Origin: an uncultured Neisseriaceae bacterium
Lineage (GTDB): Bacteria > Pseudomonadota > Gammaproteobacteria > Burkholderiales > UBA11063
Assembly (NCBI GenBank): GCA_903891375.1
Contig: CAITEL010000378.1
Location: forward strand, 1 to 11,649
DNA length: 11,649 bases
Direction: 5' to 3'
Both the position numbers and the translations under genes were made by a program. Positions 1-6,974 of this stretch are shown piece by piece. Within the stretch, counting starts at the first letter, position 1, and every line of letters starts with the position of its first letter. The notes beneath the pieces are model-generated. The model had not been told where the DNA came from. It did no database searches and saw only the letters and a program-made list of their open reading frames with translations.

Positions 1-605
1 AGGATGAATGAATCACTGTTACTTCCGCCACAGGGTAAAACTGACTGGCCTGTCAAAGTCAATACCACTGACCCGGCTGCAAAGTCAGCAATACTTGGAA
101 CGTAATTTGAAAGTAATGTGTTTGGATTACTCACAATTATACCAGCGTTTTTTATTCCAATTAAAATTAAAAATACACCGATACCTACGGTTAATGCAGT
201 TTGAATTGATTCAGGGATTGCATTAATGATTCTCTGGCGCAAATTTGTTATTGAAAATATAAATAAGAGTATTCCTGACCAAAAAATTATACCAAGAATT
301 ATGGGTACAGGCAAGTTGTCATGTAGTGCTAGAGTGTAGCTAACCATTACATTAAGACCCATGCCAGGGGCAAGAACAAAAGGAAGTTTGATAATAAAAC
401 TTGCAATGCTAGTCATTAAAATTATGGTTAAAATAGTCGCAGTAAGAGTTGCCGCAATGGGGAATCCTTTACCATTAGCATTTAATACTAATGGATTAAC
501 TATAATGATGTATGCAATAGCCATAAAATTTGTGAGGCCACCAATTATTTCTTGTTTATAGGTAGTATCAGTTTGATGTAGAGAAAATAATTGAAGGATT
601 TTCAT
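1..605 (-). CDS. NCS2/AzgA-family purine (adenine/guanine/hypoxanthine) permease, 5' part only
   Basis: This is the N-terminal 201 residues of an inner-membrane nucleobase transporter; the rest lies beyond the left edge. It is read on the minus strand from ATG 603-605. Family hallmarks are the opening EIIGGLTNFMAIAYIIIVNP (residues 19-38, first membrane helix), LAPGMGLN (78-85; the family usually continues with A/F-rich residues where this one has VMVSY), and INAIPESI followed by GIGVFLILIGIKNAGIIVSNP (127-161). These place it in the AzgA-like branch of NCS2, which imports purine bases by proton symport. The exact substrate cannot be read from this fragment. Its ATG overlaps the holA TGA stop by 4 nt (ATGA), and a GGAG sits about 10 nt upstream inside holA, so it is probably translated by coupling to holA. 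The last ~15 visible codons are less hydrophobic than the helix expected there. Confidence 0.85.
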   Translation of the reverse strand, partial: MKILQLFSLHQTDTTYKQEIIGGLTNFMAIAYIIIVNPLVLNANGKGFPIAATLTATILTIILMTSIASFIIKLPFVLAPGMGLNVMVSYTLALHDNLPVPIILGIIFWSGILLFIFSITNLRQRIINAIPESIQTALTVGIGVFLILIGIKNAGIIVSNPNTLLSNYVPSIADFAAGSVVLTLTGQSVLPCGGSNSDSFI

Positions 606-1618
606 TTAGTGGTGGCTCCATTGTCGCATAATGTGGTTATAATTTTAATTAAATGTTGCTGAATGTTATTTGTGCTAATACCTTTAGTGATAAAATCAAG
701 TTCACTAGCTAACTCAAAAATATTAAGTAGTTGCTGATAACTAAGGCGAGATACTGCACGTGGGAAGTGTTTAATCGCATCCCCCCATACACCAACATCA
801 CGAATTATTTGATTTAGATTATTGTTATTATTTTTTAGTCTCGCTTTAGTTTTAAGTAATTTTCGAGTATCTTCAGTTATAATCCAATTAATAAGTATAG
901 CATCTTCGGGTGCTAGAAAAACATTTTCTAAAATTTTTAATGAGCTAACTAAGTCACCAGATAAATAGGCATTAGATAATTGGTAAATATTATATTGTGA
1001 GTTGTTTGCGCTCGAATTCTTAATGTTATCGATGGTTATACTTGTACCAGAGCCGAATTCGAGGGATAGTTTGTGTATTTCTTGCATAAATTGACTTGAG
1101 TTGCCTTGATTCATCTCTATCAAAAAATTTAGTACATTGGGGAGGATGGTAATTCCAGCGGTTTTGAATATGTGTTGTGCAATAGTAGGGTAGCATTCGG
1201 TATCCACATTTAAAATAATTCCATTATGATCCTCAATTGCTTTTATCCATTTTGTGTTGAAGTCTCTCTTATTGAGTTTATCGGTTGCAATGACCAATAT
1301 GTTTTCTGGAGACAACTTTGGATAGATTTCATTCAAAATCTCAATATGTTCGACTGTTGGTTTAGTTTTATAATGTATTTCAATGTAATTTACTTCATCG
1401 AAGAGTGATTTACTTGAAATAATTTGTGAGATTAATTCAAAGTTAAAGTGGCGATCTGCGTTAAATTTTTGAGTATTCAATGGGGGATTTAATTTATTTT
1501 TTAAATAATCTAAGGCAAACATAACGATTGGGCTGTTTTCAATGCTAGCACTTACTAGTACTAATTGCGGTATATTATTAGTATTTAGTTTTAGAAAATC
1601 ATTTAATGTTAGATGCAT
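602..1618 (-). CDS. holA: DNA polymerase III subunit delta (clamp loader)
   Basis: This is the delta subunit of the replicative clamp loader, which binds the beta sliding clamp and opens it during loading. The 338 residues match the usual ~340. The start MHLTLNDFLK leads into a first-domain strand (PQLVLVSASIENSP, 18-31) that lacks a Walker A P-loop, as expected for delta, which does not hydrolyse ATP. The C-terminal collar pattern is recognisable: ILINWIITEDTRKLL, then VGVWGDAIKHFPRAVSRLS, then LASELDFITKGIS. A run of five Asn in the linker (KNNNNNLNQ) reflects the AT-rich coding bias. The start lies 20 nt inside the end of lptE and has no clear Shine-Dalgarno sequence, so reinitiation after lptE is likely. 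The lptE-holA pairing is standard in beta- and gammaproteobacteria and supports the call, since sequence identity is low by eye. Confidence 0.9.
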   Translation of the reverse strand: MHLTLNDFLKLNTNNIPQLVLVSASIENSPIVMFALDYLKNKLNPPLNTQKFNADRHFNFELISQIISSKSLFDEVNYIEIHYKTKPTVEHIEILNEIYPKLSPENILVIATDKLNKRDFNTKWIKAIEDHNGIILNVDTECYPTIAQHIFKTAGITILPNVLNFLIEMNQGNSSQFMQEIHKLSLEFGSGTSITIDNIKNSSANNSQYNIYQLSNAYLSGDLVSSLKILENVFLAPEDAILINWIITEDTRKLLKTKARLKNNNNNLNQIIRDVGVWGDAIKHFPRAVSRLSYQQLLNIFELASELDFITKGISTNNIQQHLIKIITTLCDNGATTK

Positions 1619-2129
1619 TGGTATTTACTGACTTATAAGGTTTAAAATAGATTAATTGACGTATTAATTGATTTGTTGCATTTTCATGTAGATTGGTCCA
1701 AAACACCGCCTCATTCTGATTAACAGCAAGAAGAATGCTATCGCTATAGTTCATCGATGCACTCACAGCTACTTTTATGTCATTACCAATTTGTTTATTT
1801 TTTTGCAAGATGCGCGCTTGTACTTGGTATGTTAAGAGATAACTAGATATACGCCCAGCACCATTAAACCCTTGTGGGTCGCGTTTTGTCTGTTCGTTAA
1901 ATAATTGAATAGTTACATCTGCACTCTCAGGAGAGGGTAAAAGAGTAGCTAAATCTTGAATTTTTACGGCATTAGTTAAGTTTGAGCAAATAATTACATT
2001 GTCGCATTGTACGTAGATTTTTTGGAAAGGAAATCTATTATTACCGTTTATTCCACGTAAATGGAATCCGCAGGCGGAGACTATTATAACTGTGGTGAGA
2101 ATGAAGAGTGTTTTTCTTATGTGCACCAT
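1599..2129 (-). CDS. lptE: LPS-assembly outer-membrane lipoprotein LptE
   Basis: LptE is the lipoprotein plug inside the LptD barrel. It is needed for LptD folding and for delivering LPS to the outer leaflet. The 176-residue product starts with a lipoprotein signal peptide: charged HIRK, hydrophobic LFILTTVIIV, then a lipobox V-S-A-C with the lipidated Cys at 20, followed by GFHLRG, the typical LptE (formerly RlpB) mature start. Later segments also fit the family, including ADVTIQLFNEQ, GAGRISSYLLTYQV and the C-terminal region with NQNEAVFWTNLHENATNQLIRQL. Asp, which signals inner-membrane retention by Lol avoidance, is absent at +2 (Gly here), consistent with outer-membrane sorting. An AAGGA Shine-Dalgarno lies 6 nt upstream of ATG 2129. 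It follows ppk1 by 13 nt and overlaps holA by 20 nt. Its partner lptD lies across the divergent intergenic region. Confidence 0.93.
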   Translation of the reverse strand: MVHIRKTLFILTTVIIVSACGFHLRGINGNNRFPFQKIYVQCDNVIICSNLTNAVKIQDLATLLPSPESADVTIQLFNEQTKRDPQGFNGAGRISSYLLTYQVQARILQKNKQIGNDIKVAVSASMNYSDSILLAVNQNEAVFWTNLHENATNQLIRQLIYFKPYKSVNTNASNIK

Positions 2130-2142
2130 TAGGGTTCCTTAA

Positions 2143-4224
2143 TTATTTTTTATGTTGACTTAATTTATTAATTAATGCTATTTGCGAAGAAAATTGCTTT
2201 CTTTGTGATTTCACTCGAGTGTAATTACCATTTTTATCCATAACCCATGCGCCAATGTTATCGCGTAAACAATATTTAAAACTTTCCATAATAATCCGCT
2301 GTTTAATTTTTTTATCCAAAATCGGGATACATGTTTCTACTCTGCGAAAAAAATTACGTTTCATCCAATCTGCAGATGAAATATATAAGTCCTCACTTCC
2401 TTGATTATAAAAATAAAAAACACGATGATGCTCTAAAAATCTACCAATAATGGATAAAACAGTGATATTATCAGAAATTCCTGGTATATTAGGCCTAAGC
2501 GCACATGATCCACGAATAATTAAGGTGATTTTAACTCCTGCTTGAGATGCTCTATATAAAGCCCGAATCACTTGATTTTCTAGTAGAGAATTCATCTTTA
2601 CCATAATGCGTGCAGGTTTGCCATTTAATGCATTAATTGTTTCAGTTTCAATGTTTTTTAAAACTAGTTCAAATAGGTTAAATGGCGCCTGAGTTATTTT
2701 TTCGAGGATACAATTTCGTCCAACACCTGTGATTTGTGAGAAAATATTATCTACATCACGTACTATTTCTGGATTAGCAGTAAGTAAACCAAAATCGGTA
2801 TAAAGCTTTGCTGTGGTTTGATGATAATTACCTGTCCCAAGATGTACATATTGTTTTAATTTTCCATTTTCTTTTCTGACGATTAATAACATTTTTGCAT
2901 GGACTTTATAACCCATAACGCCATAAACAACGTGTGCCCCAGCATTTTCCAAAGTGTTGGCTAATTCTACATTATTGGCTTCGTCAAATCGTGCAAAAAG
3001 CTCAATGGATGCAACTACTTGTTTGCCTAATTTAGCAGCTTTAATTAAATTCTGTGATAATTCGGAATCAGCTCCAGTTCTATAAACAGTCATTTTGATG
3101 GCTAAAACATCTGGGTCATTTGCTGCCATTCGAGTTAATTCGATAACTGGGTCAAATGATTGATACGGAGTATGGATTAAAATATCTGTTTTGCTTATTG
3201 CTTTAAATAAGTCACGATTATACATTAATTCTTTGGGTAATCCAGGGGTGAATGGTTCAAAGCGAAGCTCTGGACGGGTAATCATCTTAGTAATATCTTG
3301 TAATCTAGATAAGTTAACTGGTCCTTGTGCAAGATATAGATCTTGTTCACTAATATTAAACTGGGTTAATAAGATGTCTATGTAAGAGCTATTCGGCATT
3401 CCAGATGTTACATCAAGTTCTAATCTGGAGCATTCAGCATATTTGCGGTTTTGAATTTCACGTGTGACAGCTAGGCGTAGGTTTTTCGCATCAGTTTTAA
3501 GTGTTAGTTCGGCATTACGTGTTACACGAAATGGATAGCATCCTTTTACGGTAAGACCTGGGAAGAATTCACCAACGTGAATGCGAATAATATCCTGTAG
3601 TAAAATAAATACATCATTATTTTTTGAAAGCATAATTGGTAATTTAATGACTCGATTTAGAATTCGAGGTGCTTCGACTATGGCTATATTTGAATTGCGA
3701 CCATATTGGTCCATTCCCTCTAATTCTACAGCAAAATGTAAGTTTTTATTCGGTACTCGTGGGAATGGGTGTGAAGGATCTATACTAATTGGAGTTAGTA
3801 CTGGTTTTAATTCGTTCATAAAAAATTGATAAGCCCATGATTGTTGTTCTGTAGTCCATTCATTGCCCTCGAGGATTATAATGTGAGCTTTGAATAAACT
3901 TGGTTTCAACACATTGTGATAAACACGGTAAATATCATCGTATAGGCTAACAACAGCATTTCGCACTAATGAAAGTGCACTACTGGCTGATAATCCATCA
4001 GGCAAAATTTTATTAGGTTCATCTTTATTCCACTTGAGTAAACGTGCAACCCTAACCTCAAATAATTCATCACAATTGCGACTAACTATACATAAATAGT
4101 TGAGACGTTCAAGCAGTGGCACTGATTCATCTGTTACTTGAGCCAAAATACGGCGATAAAATTGGATTAAACCTAATTCACGATTAAGCATCACATCTTG
4201 ATCGTGTAGGATATTAGTAACCAT
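2143..4224 (-). CDS. ppk: Polyphosphate kinase 1
   Basis: Ppk1 reversibly transfers the ATP gamma-phosphate onto inorganic polyphosphate chains and is usually a peripheral membrane enzyme. The product is 693 residues from the chosen start, near the usual ~690. The N-terminus shows LNRELGLIQFYRRILAQ and VSRNCDELFEVRVARL, the standard PPK1 opening. The phosphohistidine region is GYKVHAKMLLIV (His442), followed by HLGTGNYH and LYTDFGLLTANPEI. The second conserved histidine region is FLEHHRVFYF (His599; the following His600 is an extra), then ISSADWMKRNFFRRVE. An ATG at 4257 would add 11 residues but has no ribosome site. The ATG at 4224 has AAGGA 5 nt upstream (4230-4234), so I prefer it. The gene heads the leftward operon ppk1-lptE-holA-permease. 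This neighbourhood is unusual, because leuS more often precedes lptE. Confidence 0.95.
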   Translation of the reverse strand: MVTNILHDQDVMLNRELGLIQFYRRILAQVTDESVPLLERLNYLCIVSRNCDELFEVRVARLLKWNKDEPNKILPDGLSASSALSLVRNAVVSLYDDIYRVYHNVLKPSLFKAHIIILEGNEWTTEQQSWAYQFFMNELKPVLTPISIDPSHPFPRVPNKNLHFAVELEGMDQYGRNSNIAIVEAPRILNRVIKLPIMLSKNNDVFILLQDIIRIHVGEFFPGLTVKGCYPFRVTRNAELTLKTDAKNLRLAVTREIQNRKYAECSRLELDVTSGMPNSSYIDILLTQFNISEQDLYLAQGPVNLSRLQDITKMITRPELRFEPFTPGLPKELMYNRDLFKAISKTDILIHTPYQSFDPVIELTRMAANDPDVLAIKMTVYRTGADSELSQNLIKAAKLGKQVVASIELFARFDEANNVELANTLENAGAHVVYGVMGYKVHAKMLLIVRKENGKLKQYVHLGTGNYHQTTAKLYTDFGLLTANPEIVRDVDNIFSQITGVGRNCILEKITQAPFNLFELVLKNIETETINALNGKPARIMVKMNSLLENQVIRALYRASQAGVKITLIIRGSCALRPNIPGISDNITVLSIIGRFLEHHRVFYFYNQGSEDLYISSADWMKRNFFRRVETCIPILDKKIKQRIIMESFKYCLRDNIGAWVMDKNGNYTRVKSQRKQFSSQIALINKLSQHKK

Positions 4225-4229
4225 AAGTA

Positions 4230-4234
4230 TCCTT
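4230..4234 (-). promoter_or_regulatory. Shine-Dalgarno deciding the ppk1 start
   Basis: AAGGA on the minus strand, 5 nt before ATG 4224. The alternative in-frame ATG at 4257 has no comparable site, and family alignment of the N-terminus does not need the extra 11 residues. Confidence 0.6.
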
Positions 4235-4258
4235 AGCATGGCAATATACTCATCCATA

Positions 4259-4330
4259 TTTCAAGTTTGTTGCCAAGCGCCTTGCCTACTACCTGTAGGT
4301 GGCATCTGTGGCGCCTCCTTGGTTCTTGAA
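4259..4330. repeat. GC-rich nested imperfect inverted repeat (possible structured leader of ppk1)
   Basis: There are four nested pairing blocks: TTCAAG 4260-4265 with CTTGAA 4325-4330; CCAAG 4273-4277 with CTTGG 4318-4322; CGCC 4278-4281 with GGCG 4310-4313, leaving a 4-nt bulge; and TGCC 4283-4286 with GGCA 4301-4304, enclosing TAC/GTA. Positions 4270-4322 are about 60% G+C (32 of 53), far above the surroundings. No T-run follows on either strand, so it does not look like a simple Rho-independent terminator. If the proposed ppk1 promoter is right, the whole structure lies in the ppk1 5' untranslated RNA, ending about 34 nt before the start codon. It could instead be a dispersed palindromic repeat of the REP or MITE sort. 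I do not recognise the family. Confidence 0.55.
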
Positions 4331-4377
4331 TCTATTCGAGTATAAATTAAAGTTTGTTTAGACATCTATTTTACCAT

Positions 4378-4404
4378 ATTATAAGGGTGTACCATAAGTG
4401 TAAA
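4378..4404 (-). promoter_or_regulatory. Candidate sigma-70 promoter for ppk1-lptE-holA
   Basis: On the minus strand there is a perfect -10 hexamer TATAAT (4378-4383) and, 15 nt further upstream, TTTACA (4399-4404), which matches the -35 consensus at 5 of 6 positions. The 15-nt spacer is shorter than the ideal 17. Transcription would start near 4371 and give a leader of roughly 145 nt containing the GC-rich hairpin. A second possible -10, TATACT (4339-4344), has no -35 partner. Confidence 0.4.
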
Positions 4405-4410
4405 TTTACA
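4399..4410. promoter_or_regulatory. Perfect 12-bp palindrome, candidate operator
   Basis: TGTAAATTTACA reads identically on both strands. One half (TTTACA on the minus strand) is the candidate -35 box of ppk1. The site also ends 35 bp before the lptD -10 box, so a dimeric regulator bound here could affect both directions. The half-sites resemble TyrR boxes, but those need a 6-bp spacer that is missing here. Perfect AT-rich palindromes of this length also arise by chance, so the role is inferred. Confidence 0.35.
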
Positions 4411-4441
4411 TAACAGTACTCTCAATATAGCACATAAAATA

Positions 4442-4450
4442 TGATATAAT
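4442..4450 (+). promoter_or_regulatory. Extended -10 promoter for the lptD operon
   Basis: TGATATAAT is a consensus extended -10 element (TGnTATAAT). The -35 position 17 nt upstream (TCAATA, 4422-4427) matches only 3 of 6 bases, a weakness that the TG extension often offsets. Transcription would begin near 4457 and give a ~73-nt AT-rich leader. Confidence 0.55.
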
Positions 4451-4458
4451 TCGAGGTT

Positions 4459-4468
4459 AAGAATTCTT
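4459..4468. repeat. 10-bp perfect palindrome at the predicted lptD transcription start
   Basis: AAGAATTCTT is self-complementary and lies just after the expected start site of the lptD transcript. It could be an operator overlapping the start or a chance AT-rich palindrome. Nothing further supports a function. Confidence 0.2.
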
Positions 4469-4529
4469 GGTATAAATAAAATTTATTATAAATAAGTATA
4501 TGGTAAGAAAAAAATAGTGATGAGAAACT

Positions 4530-6890
4530 ATGCAAAAATCTAAGAGGGTATTAATTTTACCGTTGCTAATGTTATCTGGCAAAATATATGCAGTGACTGA
4601 TGCAGTGAGTGAAGTTAATAATTTAACTAATATACCAAAAGAATATCCTAGTTGTACAATAAAAGATAATTATTGGATGGAACAGTCATCACCAGATTAC
4701 GTAAATACTACCCCAGTACCAGCTACTGATGCGGTTTTGCAAGCAAACCAAATTACAGGGCAAGAAAGCGGAGTACATTATGCGCAAGGTAATGTGATTG
4801 GTTATAAAGACGATCAAACAATTGATGCTGATTGGCTAATCTATAACCAACAAACTTCACATTCTGTGGGCGGTAATGCGGTTTTATATAGGCAATATAA
4901 TGTAATGCGTGGCAAATGGATTGATTATTACTTTGACTTAAATAAAGGTGTGGTTAAGGAAGCTAATGCTAAAGATTATAAAACTAATATGTATGCTGAG
5001 GGTGAAGAAATAAAAATTTATAACAAAGATCAATTTCGTGTTGAAAGTGGGTTTTTTACTAGTTGTAACCCAAATGATCCAGCATGGCATATAAAATCAA
5101 GGCAAATGGATTTTGATTATCAAGATAGTCAAGGTGTTGCACGTGGTGCTACGTTTTATGCGGAATCAATTCCAGTAGCGTATACGCCATATTTTCAATT
5201 CCCTTTGGGGAAACGAAGATCTGGGTTTTTAACTCCAGAATTTGGTCAAACTAACGCAGGTACTTTCGTTGGTGTGCCATATTATTGGAATATGGCACCA
5301 AATTACGATATGACGATTGAACCTAAAATATATTCTCTAGCTGGGTTATTAGTGAGTGATGATTTTCGTTATCTTGATGAATATGGTACGGGGGATATCT
5401 ATACAGAACAAATGCCAAGTGATTGGCAAACAGGAATATATCGTTACTATTGGCACTTAACTGATACACATAAATTGGCTAAAGATTGGACGATTGGTTA
5501 TAATTATAATGCAGTCTCAGATAATAATTATTTCGTTGATTTTGGTAATTTTAATTCAATGGTTGATAATATTAATTTAGAACGTTCTGTATTTTTGCGT
5601 TATTCACCAGAATGGGGGTTATTTAATGTTAAAGTTCAGGGCTATCAAACTTTGAATCCAGCAGGTCAGCCAACTTCACCATCGATCTATTCGGTTGCAC
5701 CTCAGATTGATTTTAATGTCAATCAAACTCGTTTAGGTGATTCTTGGTTGAAAGCAGGTTTATTAAGCCAATATACTAATTTTACCTCAAATTTGTTTTA
5801 TACTGTAAGTACCCCATTACAAAGTGGACAAAGGTATGTGGTGTATCCTAGTTTAACGATGCCATTAGAAACATCATGGGGTCATATTACACCAAAATTC
5901 GGTTATAATGATACGTACTATCAATTAGACCCGTTTTATAATTTTCAGCCTACCTCAAGTAGTATAAATAGGCAAGTTCCCATAACTTCGCTAGATTCAG
6001 GTTTGGTTTTTGATAGACCGATTAAATTAGGAGATTCAGGGTTTATTCAAACCTTAGAGCCACGGTTATATTATTTATATATACCGCAGGTTAATCAGGC
6101 AAATATTCCAGCCTTTGATACGGCACAGGCTTCGCCAAATTTAAATCAATTATTTAGCGAAAATAGATTTGCTGGTTATGACCGAATTAACTCCGCAAAT
6201 GATTTAACGGCAGGGGTTACTTCACGGTTACTAAATGATAACACAGGGGCAGAGCTTTCAAATTGGGGTATGGGTTATCGTTATTATATGACCCCAAATA
6301 ATAATTTGTTGTATGGTAGTTATACACAATTTGGTCAACTTTATCAACCAAATCCAAATTTCATTGTTGAGGGAAATAATCAATGGGGCGGTGGTGTATC
6401 AACTTCTGGTAATTTTCAATATGATAATGTAAACAACATAATCGATGGTTATTCAGCACAAGTAAGGTATAATCCAGACATTCATAAGGTGTTTAATGTG
6501 CGGTTTAATTATCAATATCAAATGCCAGTTTTTTTCTATGCTTGGTCTCCAGGGCAGGGCTACTCGCCAATAAATGTTGAGAATCAATATGCTCTGGATG
6601 TGTCAGGGCAGTGGCCTTTGTTTTCGGAAAAATGGTTGTTAAATGCAAGGGGTAATTACGATTTCACTCAGAAACAGTTTTTAAACCTTTTAGGTGGTTT
6701 GGAGTATAATGCTGGTTGCTGGTCGGTTAGTTTAGTTTATGAAAACTATCTAATTAATAATAGCCAATATACTCAAGCATATTTTGTACAATTATCCCTT
6801 GGCGGGTTAGCTAGTGTAGGTACAGCTAATCCACTAACTGAGTTACAAAACAATATTCCAGGGTATGTACCAGTGACAGTGGTTCATTAA
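4530..6890 (+). CDS. lptD: LPS-assembly outer-membrane protein LptD
   Basis: LptD is the outer-membrane beta-barrel that, with LptE plugged inside, inserts LPS into the outer leaflet. The 786-residue product starts with a Sec signal peptide (KSKR, hydrophobic core, cleavage after Ala21 in KIYA). An LptA-like beta-jellyroll follows (about 65-200, with repeats such as GNVIGYKDDQTIDADW and GNAVLYRQYNVMRG), then the barrel. Barrel hallmarks are FPLGKRRSGFLTPEFG (224-239), GVPYYWNMAPNYDMTIEP (248-265), LEPRLYYLYIPQ (509-520), NRFAGYDRI (545-553) and the terminal FVQLSLGGLASVG, IPGY. Only three cysteines exist (C42, C179, C730), whereas E. coli uses four to make two disulfides; the C-terminal Cys-Cys pair is a single Cys here. 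The ribosome site is weak (GATGAG). The gene heads lptD-surA-pdxA-pfp-ubiX-grxD. Confidence 0.96.
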   Translation: MQKSKRVLILPLLMLSGKIYAVTDAVSEVNNLTNIPKEYPSCTIKDNYWMEQSSPDYVNTTPVPATDAVLQANQITGQESGVHYAQGNVIGYKDDQTIDADWLIYNQQTSHSVGGNAVLYRQYNVMRGKWIDYYFDLNKGVVKEANAKDYKTNMYAEGEEIKIYNKDQFRVESGFFTSCNPNDPAWHIKSRQMDFDYQDSQGVARGATFYAESIPVAYTPYFQFPLGKRRSGFLTPEFGQTNAGTFVGVPYYWNMAPNYDMTIEPKIYSLAGLLVSDDFRYLDEYGTGDIYTEQMPSDWQTGIYRYYWHLTDTHKLAKDWTIGYNYNAVSDNNYFVDFGNFNSMVDNINLERSVFLRYSPEWGLFNVKVQGYQTLNPAGQPTSPSIYSVAPQIDFNVNQTRLGDSWLKAGLLSQYTNFTSNLFYTVSTPLQSGQRYVVYPSLTMPLETSWGHITPKFGYNDTYYQLDPFYNFQPTSSSINRQVPITSLDSGLVFDRPIKLGDSGFIQTLEPRLYYLYIPQVNQANIPAFDTAQASPNLNQLFSENRFAGYDRINSANDLTAGVTSRLLNDNTGAELSNWGMGYRYYMTPNNNLLYGSYTQFGQLYQPNPNFIVEGNNQWGGGVSTSGNFQYDNVNNIIDGYSAQVRYNPDIHKVFNVRFNYQYQMPVFFYAWSPGQGYSPINVENQYALDVSGQWPLFSEKWLLNARGNYDFTQKQFLNLLGGLEYNAGCWSVSLVYENYLINNSQYTQAYFVQLSLGGLASVGTANPLTELQNNIPGYVPVTVVH

Positions 6891-6919
6891 GTATCTTTGT
6901 GTCCAAAAATCAAATACTT
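6889..6919 (+). other. Weak AU-rich hairpin in the lptD-surA spacer
   Basis: AAGTATctTTG (6889-6899) can pair with CAAATACTT (6911-6919) with a 2-nt bulge, overlapping the lptD stop codon. No U-run follows, so I do not call it a terminator. It may be an mRNA-stability element or chance. The rest of the 84-bp spacer shows no convincing promoter. Confidence 0.2.
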
Positions 6920-6974
6920 TGAGTATATTATATAACTATGCAGGTAAGTAGCTACTTTCAGATTTAAGGTAAAA

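Larger units (their letters stand above)
4225..4529. other. Divergent intergenic region between ppk1 and lptD
   Basis: This 305-bp gap between divergent genes encodes no convincing protein or tRNA. From left to right it holds a GC-rich nested inverted repeat, a candidate leftward promoter for ppk1 that shares bases with a 12-bp perfect palindrome, an extended -10 promoter for lptD, a 10-bp palindrome, and an AT-rich lptD leader. No sigma-E type promoter (GGAACTT / TCTGA) is visible ahead of lptD, although lptD-surA is sigma-E controlled in E. coli. Confidence 0.7.

Noticed and set aside
8..561. Two short plus-strand frames (8-226 and 361-561) at the left edge
   Set aside because: They are antisense to the NCS2 permease, whose minus-strand translation shows clear family motifs.
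4225..4257. Upstream ATG 4257 as the ppk1 start
   Set aside because: It adds 11 residues without a ribosome site, whereas ATG 4224 has AAGGA at 5 nt and begins close to the conserved PPK1 N-terminus.
4259..4330. Rho-independent terminator
   Set aside because: The stem is GC-rich, but neither strand has a following T-run, and both flanking genes start here rather than end.
4399..4410. TyrR box
   Set aside because: The half-sites TGTAAA and TTTACA match, but the 6-bp spacer required by the TyrR consensus is missing.
4331..4529. Sigma-E promoter for lptD-surA
   Set aside because: No GGAACTT-like -35 with a TCTGA-like -10 is present. The extended -10 TGATATAAT fits a sigma-70 type promoter instead.
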